A DNA stretch of 10,616 nt from Chloroflexota bacterium. Lineage in GTDB: Bacteria > Chloroflexota > Anaerolineae > Promineifilales > Promineifilaceae. The stretch's first letter is position 1. Every line of letters starts with the position of its first letter. The position numbers were made by a program, and so were the translations under genes. The DNA is taken from assembly GCA_008501785.1 (NCBI GenBank), contig QQUD01000332.1:1-10616 (forward strand), written 5' to 3'. The notes below the pieces were generated by a model. That model was not told where the DNA came from. It did not search any database and saw only the letters and a program-made list of their open reading frames with translations. Below are positions 1 to 7,700 of the stretch, piece after piece.

Positions 1-641
1 GGTTGGCCAATGCGCTTATGGGTCTCCAGGTGGTTATGGCGATGCGGCAAGTACGTCGCGATGCAATGATAGGCGATCCTAGGAACCGGCACGCAACGCT
101 CCAGGCCAGTCTTGCGACCATCGATCCTTAGCATGCCATCGTCGCGACTCCAGTTGTCCACATCCAGTCGCTGCAGCTCGCCTCGACGCAGGCCGGTGCC
201 GTACAGTAATGACAACAGCGTGATCCCCAGATGCTTCTGATAATCGGTGCGTGCGTGTGCCGCCGCTTTCCACAGGACCGCCATGTCATCACTGGCAATG
301 CGCTTGGGCATGCGGTGATATGGTGTGATCTTGGGGCCCTGCATCCACTTGAGCGGGTTCGACATCCAGACCCCCTGGCGCACCAGAAAATCGCCCATGC
401 CGCGCATCCGGCTCATCACCGAGTAGATCGTTGCCTTCGATTTAAAGGGCGTCCGGTCCTGGATGTAGCGAACCAGAAGATCCGGCTCGATCTCTTCCAA
501 ACGTGGCTTTGGTCGCCGACGCTTCAGCCAGTTGCCCCAGCGTTCAAGCTCTCGATGAACGTTATCAATCGTGGCCGGATGAACGCCACGGGCCACGTAC
601 TCGTGTATATAAGCCTCTACCAGGCCGTCCCATCGTCTCAT
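1..641 (-). CDS. Tyrosine recombinase/integrase, C-terminus off the left edge
   Basis: This is the N-terminal 213 residues of a tyrosine site-specific recombinase, an enzyme that cuts and rejoins DNA through a covalent phosphotyrosine. The start is ATG at 641-639, preceded on the minus strand by an AGGAGA ribosome binding site at about 648-653. Residues 1-100 form a core-binding (SAM-like) domain with motifs such as ERWGNWL and SRMRGMGDFLVRQG. The catalytic domain starts near residue 112 and shows the box I arginine in GTGLRRGEL (R152) and the beta-hairpin lysine in GRKTGLER (probably K177). The HxxR box and catalytic tyrosine would lie beyond the left edge, so activity cannot be judged. It is closer in style to XerC/D-like or transposon-borne recombinases than to lambda Int. 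Some IS91-family elements carry such a gene next to their transposase; that link is inference. Its G+C looks higher than that of the efflux genes. Confidence 0.9.
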   Translation of the reverse strand, partial: MRRWDGLVEAYIHEYVARGVHPATIDNVHRELERWGNWLKRRRPKPRLEEIEPDLLVRYIQDRTPFKSKATIYSVMSRMRGMGDFLVRQGVWMSNPLKWMQGPKITPYHRMPKRIASDDMAVLWKAAAHARTDYQKHLGITLLSLLYGTGLRRGELQRLDVDNWSRDDGMLRIDGRKTGLERCVPVPRIAYHCIATYLPHRHNHLETHKRIGQ

Positions 642-710
642 CGTCAGTCTCCTCGAATATCTGCCGAACCCCCGACTGAAGGGTCGCCCTAAACTCGACA
701 AAACAAAACA

Positions 711-731
711 ATATGACGCCCGATATGACGC
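711..731. repeat. Two 9-bp direct repeats (ATATGACGC) at 12-bp period
   Basis: ATATGACGC occurs at 711-719 and again at 723-731. The pair sits upstream of the recombinase start and just before the IS3 fragment begins. Closely spaced repeats next to a recombinase gene can be recombinase arm sites or part of an element terminus. With only two copies this may also be chance. The rest of the 642-765 gap shows no gene. Confidence 0.4.
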
Positions 732-769
732 GAACCAGGAGCCAGAAAGGCCCTGAACCGAACTAAATT

Positions 770-1390
770 TTGTATCTGCGGAATGTGAAGGGCATGAAGT
801 ACAACCACAAGCGGGTATACCGCATCTACCGGGAGTTGGAGCTGAATCTGCGAATCAAGCCCAAGCGCCGACTGAAGCGCGACAAGCCCGATCCGCTGGC
901 GGTTCCCAAGCAGATCAATATGACCTGGTCAATTGATTTCATGCACGACCGGCTGGCTGATAATCGTGGTTTTCGTACCTTCAATGTTCTGGATGATTAC
1001 AATCGAGAGGGGCTGGGGATCGAGGTTGATCTATCGCTGCCCTCGGCACGGGTCATTCGCACCTTGGAACGCATTATCGAGTGGCGTGGTAATCCGCAGA
1101 CCATCCGGTCGGACAACGGCCCTGAATATATCAGCGGCGAGTTCCAGAACTGGGCAAAGAAGCTCGACATTCAACTGCAGTACATTCAGCCTGGAAAGCC
1201 GCAACAAAATGCATATGTTGAGCGTTTCAACAGGACAGTTCGCCATGAATGGCTGGATGAACATTTGTTCTCATCGATCGAGCATGCACAGCACACGGCA
1301 ACCGAATGGTTGTGGCGCTACAATGCTGAACGACCGAACATGGCCCTGGGTGGTTTCACCCCGTATCAGAAGTTGGCGAAAGCCGCGTGA
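770..1390 (+). pseudogene. IS3-family transposase orfB, N-terminally truncated
   Basis: This is the C-terminal ~206 residues of an IS3-group OrfB (integrase core, DDE). Counting from TTG at 770, the catalytic residues are D56 (WSIDFMHD), D115 ([11 protein letters not shown]) and E151 ([11 protein letters not shown]). The last two are separated by 35 residues, as expected for the D-D-35-E pattern. The remnant ends with the family-typical [16 protein letters not shown]. Full OrfB proteins of this group are about 270-290 residues, so roughly 70-80 N-terminal residues are missing. OrfA, which supplies the DNA-binding HTH and the frameshift fusion, is also gone. The TTG at 770 has no ribosome binding site and is almost certainly not a start. 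The fragment should be inactive alone, though its own end could still be used in trans. Confidence 0.92.
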
Positions 1391-1416
1391 CCTCTACTTC
1401 TGAATGCAGTTATAAA
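1387..1416 (+). promoter_or_regulatory. Possible outward promoter at the IS3 right end
   Basis: A -35-like GTGACC (1387-1392, 4 of 6 to TTGACA) and a -10-like TATAAA (1411-1416) are separated by 18 bp and point rightward out of the IS remnant. IS3-family ends are known to create outward promoters. If active, it would read through the headless frame into the czc operon, for which I found no better promoter nearby. The match is weak, so this is only a candidate. Confidence 0.25.
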
Positions 1417-1432
1417 TGGGGGGATTACCGTC

Positions 1433-1906
1433 AGCCAGGATCACTTCGCCGATCACTATTGGGATCCTGATGAACTTTCATTGTCAACCAATAGAGCCTA
1501 TCGAGAAGGTATCCGCGACAAATTTGACTATGTCGTTACGGCACCAATTGAGTTCTATAACGAAAACACTGATACGCTGTTTACTCATGCGATGGTCAAT
1601 TACGAGAACTTCCCAGGTCATAGCGTTTATGAAGTAATCGATTATCCGCCTTCTAAATGGGATACACCTTATACGAAGCATTTTGAAATTGATGGAACAC
1701 AGATTGACTATTTAGGCATTCCAACAGGCGATCGATACCGGCCGTACGTTGCCAAGTCAATGTTTGAATCATGGGACTCCGTATTGGCCCGAGCGCGGCG
1801 AGGTGCCAAAACAGCTACATGGGAGGCAAATAGAGCAGTCGTTATCTATAAAGGTAGAAAATTGGGTACGCGTACTTGCATTCTTGCGTGGATTTCCGCA
1901 GGATCA
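1433..1906 (+). pseudogene. Headless reading frame of unknown family, cut by the IS3 end
   Basis: An open frame runs from the IS end through the CzcI-like gene with no stop. Its first ~140 codons look like real protein: FDYVVTAPIEFYNE, VYEVIDYPPSKWDTPY, TQIDYLGIPTGDRYRPYV and FESWDSVLARARRG. There is no ATG with a ribosome binding site near its beginning; TTG at 1481 is possible but unsupported. The coding character continues upstream of it (DHYWDPDELS) to the IS boundary. I therefore read it as the interior or C-terminal part of a gene whose 5' end was lost when the IS3 element inserted. After about position 1862 the residues look less protein-like, and the downstream gene starts at 1913. 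I do not recognise the family and see no membrane segment, signal peptide or metal motif. A chance open frame is less likely given its length and balanced composition. Confidence 0.5.
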
Positions 1907-1912
1907 ATGAAT

Positions 1913-2236
1913 ATGCGGCAGTTTATTCTGACAATTCTAATCATCAGTAATATCGGTGCTGGTATTGAAGTTGCATCGGATCTTGATGATGCCTGGATGG
2001 AAATCGATATTTTCACCGCTACCGATGGGTTGCAGTCCACTCTTATTTCCGGTGGTGATGAGCCAACGGAAGAGGCTGATTGTGATCATTGTTGCCATGC
2101 CGGGGCGCATTTTGCAGGCGTTATCTTTTCGCCGTTGACAATGCCTTTTGTGCGCTCCTCTTCTGATACCGTTTTTGCCCATAGACCATATTTTTTCCCT
2201 GGCCGGTCTCCACCGACGCCCCCACCAAACGTTTAG
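1913..2236 (+). CDS. Small CzcI-like Cys/His-rich protein of the czc operon
   Basis: This 107-residue protein has a hydrophobic N-terminal segment (about residues 4-21, FILTILIISNIGAGIEV), an acidic middle, a compact CDHCCH motif (C57, H59, C60, C61, H62, plus H66) and a proline-rich C-terminus (PPTPPPN, residues 100-106). Small proteins with a short exported N-terminus and an HCCH-type cluster commonly sit directly upstream of czcC/czcCBA genes and are annotated CzcI-like or cobalt-zinc-cadmium resistance protein. The motif could bind a thiophilic metal in the periplasm; a regulatory or accessory role is inference. I chose ATG 1913 because AGGA at 1900-1903 is 9 bases away, while ATG 1907 is only 3 bases from it. 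It lies 72 bases before czcC and is read in the same frame as the headless fragment upstream. Confidence 0.7.
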   Translation: MRQFILTILIISNIGAGIEVASDLDDAWMEIDIFTATDGLQSTLISGGDEPTEEADCDHCCHAGAHFAGVIFSPLTMPFVRSSSDTVFAHRPYFFPGRSPPTPPPNV

Positions 2237-2303
2237 ATCTTCGTAAGTAAAGGAACCCGCACCGAAGTATTCGGGTGCGGTATTTCGTTTTGTTCGAGGA
2301 TCT
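2235..2303 (+). promoter_or_regulatory. RNA helix that could mask the czcC ribosome binding site
   Basis: AGATCTTCG (2235-2243) can pair with CGAGGATCT (2295-2303): nine base pairs including one G-U. The right arm contains the czcC Shine-Dalgarno GAGGA (2296-2300). The left arm begins inside the stop codon (TAG, 2234-2236) of the preceding small gene. A ribosome finishing that gene would open the helix, so the arrangement would couple czcC translation to the small gene. The pairing is visible in the sequence; the function is inferred. Confidence 0.4.
2257..2280 (+). terminator. Hairpin between the CzcI-like gene and czcC (terminator or attenuator)
   Basis: CCGCACC (2257-2263) pairs with GGTGCGG (2274-2280), and GAA (2264-2266) pairs with TTC (2270-2272), leaving one bulged G and a three-base loop. 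The following TATTTCGTTTTGTTC is T-rich but interrupted, so termination would be partial at best. It lies inside the longer helix spanning 2235-2303. It may act as an internal attenuator or an RNA-processing or stability element that sets the level of czcCBA relative to the upstream gene. Confidence 0.4.
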
Positions 2304-2308
2304 TGTTC

Positions 2309-3622
2309 ATGTTCAAGCAGTTCACATGCCTAAGTGCATGTTGTCTTTTCGCAGCCGCGTTAGTTGGCCTGTCGGATGATGTCTTTGCGCAAGGGGCAGA
2401 AAAGCCACCTAGCAATATTACAGAGACTCAATTAACGCACCACTTTGTCCGCGACATACTTGCGATTCATCCGGCTCTTCAGTCGGCTGAAGCAGCATTG
2501 GAGGCGGCAAAAGCGCAGGAGCGATCTGCGGATCGTCCACTCTATAACCCCGATTTAGATTTTGATGCCGAGAAGGCCTCGTCCAGAACTTACCAGGCTG
2601 GTATTTCTCAGACCGTTGATTGGGCAGGCAAGAAAAAGGCAGCTTATGCTGCATCTGGTGCCAGACGACTTGCCACTGAAAATGAATATCAGATCATACG
2701 CAATGATCTCACTACGCAAATCCTAACGCTTCTCTCCGAATACTGGTCTGCTGTCGATTTAGCACGACTGGCATCCTCAAGCGTAGATCTTATGCGCGAC
2801 TTTGCCCAACAGGCCAAGAGTCGTTATGACGCTGGGGATATGACGCAGGTTGAATATGAAACTGCTGTGTTGGCATATGCTGAGGTCAGAATGCGCCAAG
2901 CGGACGTTGCAGCCAACTTGGCAGGGGTTATTCGTGAACTCACTACGCTAGGTGCTAGAGAAGATGTGCGGTCATGGCCCCAGATTCCGCTCAAAGTGCC
3001 TGCATTGCCGACTCAACCTAGCGATGTTGACACGTTGGTCGCAGATTTGCCGCAAGTGGGGGCAGCGAATGCATTAGTGGCTGCGGCAGATGCTGAGGTC
3101 GATTTAGCAAAACGTCTTAAGAAGCCAGATCCAACTTTTGGACTTCGAGTGGGTGAGGAAGATGACGATAGTCTTATCGGGCTTTCATTCTCGATTCCCT
3201 TGTTCGTTCGCAACACTTTTAATGAAGATCTCCAGGCAAGCCTGGCACTGCGTTCTCAGGCTAAGGCGGATGCTGCAACTATTAAGAGAGATGCTCAAGC
3301 CCGTTTACTGGTAGCCATTGAGCGATACATGACGATGCGTGATGGTTGGATGGTATGGGAAGAATCCGGCGCAAGCTCGATAGAGCGACGATCTGATGCA
3401 CTACGAAAACTGTGGGACGCACGCGAGATCAATATAAGCGAATTTCTCTTACAGGTTCGTCAAACATTGGATACACGAACCACCGCCTTTGAATTGCGTG
3501 CAACCGTATGGAGAGCTTGGATTGAATACCTTAATGCGTCCAGTCAAGTAGAGAATTGGCTTAAATACGGCAATCTAAAGACTGTAGCCACCCCTAAGAA
3601 AATCACGATGAGGCAGAACTGA
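2309..3622 (+). CDS. czcC: CzcC-type outer-membrane efflux channel (TolC superfamily)
   Basis: This 437-residue protein is the outer-membrane component of a tripartite heavy-metal RND exporter. It forms a trimeric channel through which periplasmic cations leave the cell. A Sec signal peptide covers about residues 1-26 (MFKQFT start, hydrophobic core CCLFAAALVGL, likely cleavage after DDVFA). Two OEP repeats follow, rich in Ala, Gln and Glu heptads. Their markers are NPDLDFDAE, GISQTVDWAGKK, SRYDAGDMTQVEYE and, in the second repeat, LKKPDPTFGLRVG and GLSFSIPLFVRN, typical of CzcC/CusC-like factors. The length is normal for CzcC. ATG 2309 is preferred to TTG 2303 because GAGGA (2296-2300) is 8 bases upstream. 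No lipoprotein signal is evident, unlike NodT-type factors. The stop TGA overlaps the czcB ATG by one base, indicating coupled translation. The substrate is probably Zn/Cd/Co, inferred from the neighbours. Confidence 0.93.
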   Translation: MFKQFTCLSACCLFAAALVGLSDDVFAQGAEKPPSNITETQLTHHFVRDILAIHPALQSAEAALEAAKAQERSADRPLYNPDLDFDAEKASSRTYQAGISQTVDWAGKKKAAYAASGARRLATENEYQIIRNDLTTQILTLLSEYWSAVDLARLASSSVDLMRDFAQQAKSRYDAGDMTQVEYETAVLAYAEVRMRQADVAANLAGVIRELTTLGAREDVRSWPQIPLKVPALPTQPSDVDTLVADLPQVGAANALVAAADAEVDLAKRLKKPDPTFGLRVGEEDDDSLIGLSFSIPLFVRNTFNEDLQASLALRSQAKADAATIKRDAQARLLVAIERYMTMRDGWMVWEESGASSIERRSDALRKLWDAREINISEFLLQVRQTLDTRTTAFELRATVWRAWIEYLNASSQVENWLKYGNLKTVATPKKITMRQN

Positions 3623-4761
3623 TGAATGTGCGATTTGCAATGATAAAGCGAGCAGTCTTTGTAATGGTGGCAACGGCCATGATTTGCCAGGTAACTATTG
3701 CAGAAGAAGAGGACGGTCACGACGAACACGAAGAAGAAGGGGAGGGGCTTGTGCTGACTGAGAGCGAACGTAACGACGCTGGTATTGAAATTGGTGCTGT
3801 CGAGCTCAGGCCACTTTCTGAGCTATTACGGCTTCCTGGAGAAGTGATGCCCAATGCTTACCTCTCTGCGAAGGTGGCACCAAGAATTGCGGCACAGGTC
3901 GTGAAGCGTCATGCCCACTTGGGTGAACAAGTTCAGGCAGGGCAGCGCATGGTCACATTGTCCAGTGTAGAAATGGCTGACGCACAAGGTGCGTTGCTTG
4001 TCGCTGACCAGGAATGGCGCAGAGTGCAAGTGTTGGGCAAAGAAGTAGTTTCGGCTAGACGCTACACCGAGGCACAAGTCACACGTCAGGCAGCAATGGC
4101 TAAAGTGCTTGCCTTTGGAATGATCGAAGAGCAAGCCAGGAATCTATTGGCAACAGGAGATGCGTCTCGAGCCACTGGCGCATTTGACCTGTTGGCACCC
4201 ACCGCCGGCACTGTTCTTTTAGATGATTTTATCGTTGGGGAACTGATTGAGCCTGGCCGGGTAATTTTTGAGATTAGCGATGAGACCAATTTGTGGGTCG
4301 AAGCTAGCGCCGTTCCGAGTGACATAGAGGGTATATCAATCGGAACTTTGGCTCAGGTTTCAGTCGATGGTAATGAGTGGATTAATGGTGAAGTAGTTCA
4401 GCTTCACCATCGGCTCGATGAGTCAACACGAACTCAAGCTTTACGTATTGCTGTCTCTAATGAAGATGACGAGCTACATGCAGGGGAGTTTGTCCAAGTC
4501 GCAATCAAAACAGCCGAAACAAAACCCTTGATAGCTGTCCCGCGGGAGGCGGTTGTTCTTCTACGTGGCGATACAGTGGTATTTGCGCTGCATGAAGATA
4601 ATGAGTTTGAAGCGGTATTAGTCGATACAGATAGAACTGTTGGCGATTGGATAGTGATTAGGTCAGGTTTACACGAGGGCGATCGGATTGTGGTTCAGGG
4701 CTCGTTTTTCCTGAAATCATTATTACTGAAATCGGAAATTGGCGAAGGCCACGAGCACTAA
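3622..4761 (+). CDS. czcB: CzcB-type periplasmic adaptor (membrane fusion protein)
   Basis: This 379-residue adaptor joins the inner-membrane pump to the outer-membrane channel. A signal peptide covers residues 1-27 (MVATAMICQVTIA, cleavage before EEED). The mature N-terminus is strikingly acidic with two histidines (EEEDGHDEHEEEGEG, residues 28-42), and the protein ends in EGHEH. Both tails look like metal-binding patches. The family core follows: a barrel/lipoyl segment with GEVMPNAYLSAKVAPRIAAQV and HLGEQVQAGQ, a short alpha hairpin, the second lipoyl half (FDLLAPTAGTVL), a beta-barrel (LWVEASAVPSDIEGI) and a membrane-proximal domain (GLHEGDRIVVQGSFFLKS). The start at 3622 overlaps the czcC stop and has GAGG at 3610-3613. 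An internal ATG at 3640 would give a shorter signal peptide. There is no CusF-like C-terminal domain. Confidence 0.93.
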   Translation: MNVRFAMIKRAVFVMVATAMICQVTIAEEEDGHDEHEEEGEGLVLTESERNDAGIEIGAVELRPLSELLRLPGEVMPNAYLSAKVAPRIAAQVVKRHAHLGEQVQAGQRMVTLSSVEMADAQGALLVADQEWRRVQVLGKEVVSARRYTEAQVTRQAAMAKVLAFGMIEEQARNLLATGDASRATGAFDLLAPTAGTVLLDDFIVGELIEPGRVIFEISDETNLWVEASAVPSDIEGISIGTLAQVSVDGNEWINGEVVQLHHRLDESTRTQALRIAVSNEDDELHAGEFVQVAIKTAETKPLIAVPREAVVLLRGDTVVFALHEDNEFEAVLVDTDRTVGDWIVIRSGLHEGDRIVVQGSFFLKSLLLKSEIGEGHEH

Positions 4762-4773
4762 AAGGCATATACC

Positions 4774-7700
4774 ATGTTTAATTTACTTGTCGATTTTTCC
4801 CTACGCTACAAGTTTTTGGTGCTCATTGGGTTTAGTGTCGTCGCATTCCTGGGGTGGCGAGCCGTTACAACGATCCCGATTGATGCATTCCCTGATGTGA
4901 CTCCTATTCAGGTCAATATTTACACTGAGTCGCCAGGCTTAGCTGCAGAGGATGTCGAGCAATTACTCACTTTTCCAATCGAATCAGGATTGGCAGGATT
5001 GCCAGGTGTTCAGCAGATTCGTTCAGTTAGTTTATTTGGCCTATCTTATGTCGCAGTGTTTTTTGATGACGATATGGATATCTATTTCACACGTCGCCTT
5101 GTCATGGAACGCCTTCTGGAGATCGGTGAGCGAATACCAGAAGGTTACGGTACGCCCGAAATGGGGCCTAATACATCCGGTCTTGGGCAGGTGTATTGGT
5201 ACACGTTGGAACGAGCCGATGAAAAGCTCAACGCTGACATTTCCGATATGGATTTACGCACCTTGCAGGATTGGAGTGTTCGGCTGATATTGCGGACAGC
5301 GCCTGGAATCGACGATGTGATTTCCTGGGGAGGACAGGAAAAACAATATCAAGTGGTCATCGATCCATTACAGCTGATCAAGTACGACGTCAGTTTCCGT
5401 GAGGTCATGGAGCTAATTGAAACCAATAATCGGCTTGTGGGTGGCCAGTACATCGATATTGGACGGGAACAATTACTCGTTCGTGGGCTTGGTCTTGTCC
5501 AGGATTCTGTTGATATCGGTGACATTGTCGTCAAAGTCAATGATGGAATACCAGTGTATTTGCGAAACCTAGCAAAAATATCTCCGGCACCTGGGATTCG
5601 GTTTGGGGCAGTTACGCGAGACGGTAAGGAAGTCGTCCTTGGTATGACGCTTTCCCGTATTGGGGAAAACGCAAAGACGGTAGTTGATGCTGTTAAGGAA
5701 AAGGTAGCAATCGTTCAGACAGCGCTTCCGGACGGTGTCACATTGCGGCCTGTTTATGAACGAACCGAGCTTGTTGAAAAAGCTGTATCGACAGCTACAA
5801 CTGCGCTATTGATCGGCGCGATACTCGTCGCTGGTGTTCTTTATATTTTCTTGGGCGAATTACGCAGCGCATTGGTGGTCATTACATCGTTACCTCTTGC
5901 CATGCTAATCGCGTTTATTTTTATGGAACAAGCCGGATTGTCGGCCAATTTAATGTCTCTAGCAGGACTTGCGATTGGTATCGGGATGGTAGTAGACGGC
6001 GCTGTTGTGGTGGTTGAAAACTCCTTTAGGATCATGTCTGAGCGTCAGGCGAAAGGCCATGAGATAAATCGCACTTCGTGTGTGCTCGCCGCGGCACGCG
6101 AAGTTGCTAATCCTGTGGCATTCGCCATTCTAATCATCATTGTTGTGTTTATGCCGCTATTTAGCCTGGAGGGCTTGGAAGGAAAGCTATTCAAACCGAT
6201 GGCTTTCAATATCAGTTTCGCGATGGGCGGATCACTATTGCTTGCTTTGACATTAATTCCTGTTCTGGCCGCCATTGTCCTTCGCCCAACAACAAAAAGC
6301 GATACATGGCTAATTTCTGCAGCCAATCGAATATATGCGCCTGTACTCAGCTGGGCGCGGAAAAACCGCGGAAAAACAGTTAGCGTTGCTGCGGTTATTT
6401 TGGTGGCTACTCTGGCGCTGTTTCCGTTTCTGGGCAAGGAGTTTATGCCTGAATTACAGGAAGGTTCAATCATGTGGCGGGTAACGTCCATACCTTCAGT
6501 GTCTCTAGATCATTCGATAGAAATCTCAAAAGATATTGAAAATTCATTGTCAAAATTTCCCGAAGTAATTACCACGGTAGCAATGATAGGTCGGGCGGAG
6601 AAGGGTGAAACGGCTGATGTTAATTACATGGAAATATTTACCGAATTGAAGCCGCAAAGTGACTGGGAAACAGATCGTTCCATTGAGGAATTAGCTGATG
6701 CTATGCGCGAAGAGCTAGAGGTGGTTGTTCCAACTGCAGTTGTTTCGTTCACTCAGCCCATTCAGATGCGTGTTGAAGAATTGATTTCAGGTGTAAGAGC
6801 AACACTCGCTGCAAAGATCTACGGAGAGGACTTAAAAGTACTTGACCAAGTGGCGGAACAGGTTAAGGGCGTTATTGCTGAGGTTCCTGGCGTTGCTGAC
6901 CTTTCTCTAGAGGCGAACCTTGGTAAACCGCAAATACGTATTCAGGTCGATCGAAAAGAATTGGCACGTTATGGGCTGAATGCAGATGATGTATTGACGT
7001 TAGTGCGCACCGGCATTGGTAATGAACCAGTATCCACTTTGATTAAAGGCGTTAGGCGATTCGATATCACGGTTCGATTAGCTTCTGCATCTGCTGAATC
7101 TGTTGAAGCAATCAAACGTATACCATTAAGGACAAAAGCCGGAGCAATCGTTCCTTTGTCCGCGGTGGCTAATATTGATGTTGTCGAAGGATATACTTTT
7201 GTGCGCCGTGAACAATTGCAACGTAATGCGATTATTCAAATGGATGTACGTGGACGGGATATTGATGGTTTTGTTCATGATGCAACGAAGGCTATTGAGG
7301 CGAGCATAGATTTACCTCCTGGCTACTGGATCGAATGGGGCGGGGCATTTGAAAATCAGCAACGGGCATTGGCTCGACTTTCTTTTATCGTACCGCTGAC
7401 CATATTTTTTATCTTTGTTCTTCTTTATACCACCTTTAACTCTCTCAAATATGCAACCTTAATTATTACTAATGTGCCGTTTGCAGCGGTTGGCGGCATC
7501 TTGTCATTGTGGCTGAGTGGTCAGTACCTTTCGGTTCCTTCTGCCATTGGCTTTATTGCGGTCTTCGGTATTGCCATGCAAAACGGCATTGTACTGGTTA
7601 GTTTTGTCAATGAGCTTAGACAGAGTGGGCGTTCAGTTGGGGAAGCAATTAGCGAAGGGACACGGCTCCGACTTCGTCCGGTACTCATGACGGCAGTTAC

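Larger units (their letters stand above)
766..1433 (+). mobile_element. IS3-family insertion sequence, 3' remnant
   Basis: Only the right-hand part of an IS3-family element remains: most of orfB, its stop at 1388-1390 and a short downstream tail with a G-rich run and GATTACC (about 1418-1429) that resembles an IS3-type right terminus. orfA and the left end are absent. The left breakpoint is about 764-770, because family similarity starts at the LYLRNVKG stretch and an in-frame stop (TAA, 764-766) lies directly before it. The exact right end cannot be fixed without the matching left inverted repeat. The breakpoint faces the tyrosine-recombinase segment, so insertion of that element or a deletion probably removed the 5' half. 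Confidence 0.8.

Noticed and set aside
231..692. 153-codon open frame on the plus strand
   Set aside because: It is antisense to the tyrosine recombinase gene, whose minus-strand product has clear catalytic motifs and a good ribosome binding site; the plus-strand translation has no family features.
933..1403. 156-codon plus-strand frame overlapping the transposase
   Set aside because: It is an out-of-frame shadow of the IS3 orfB, which carries the DDE motifs.
1481..2236. A single 251-residue gene starting at TTG 1481
   Set aside because: There is no ribosome binding site at 1481, the protein-like frame extends upstream to the IS end, and the last 107 residues alone match the size and features of CzcI-like proteins with their own ATG.
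3826..4134. 102-codon minus-strand frame inside czcB
   Set aside because: Shadow frame of a well-supported gene, with no start signal or recognisable domain.
6045..6491. 148-codon minus-strand frame inside czcA
   Set aside because: Antisense shadow of a conserved RND pump.
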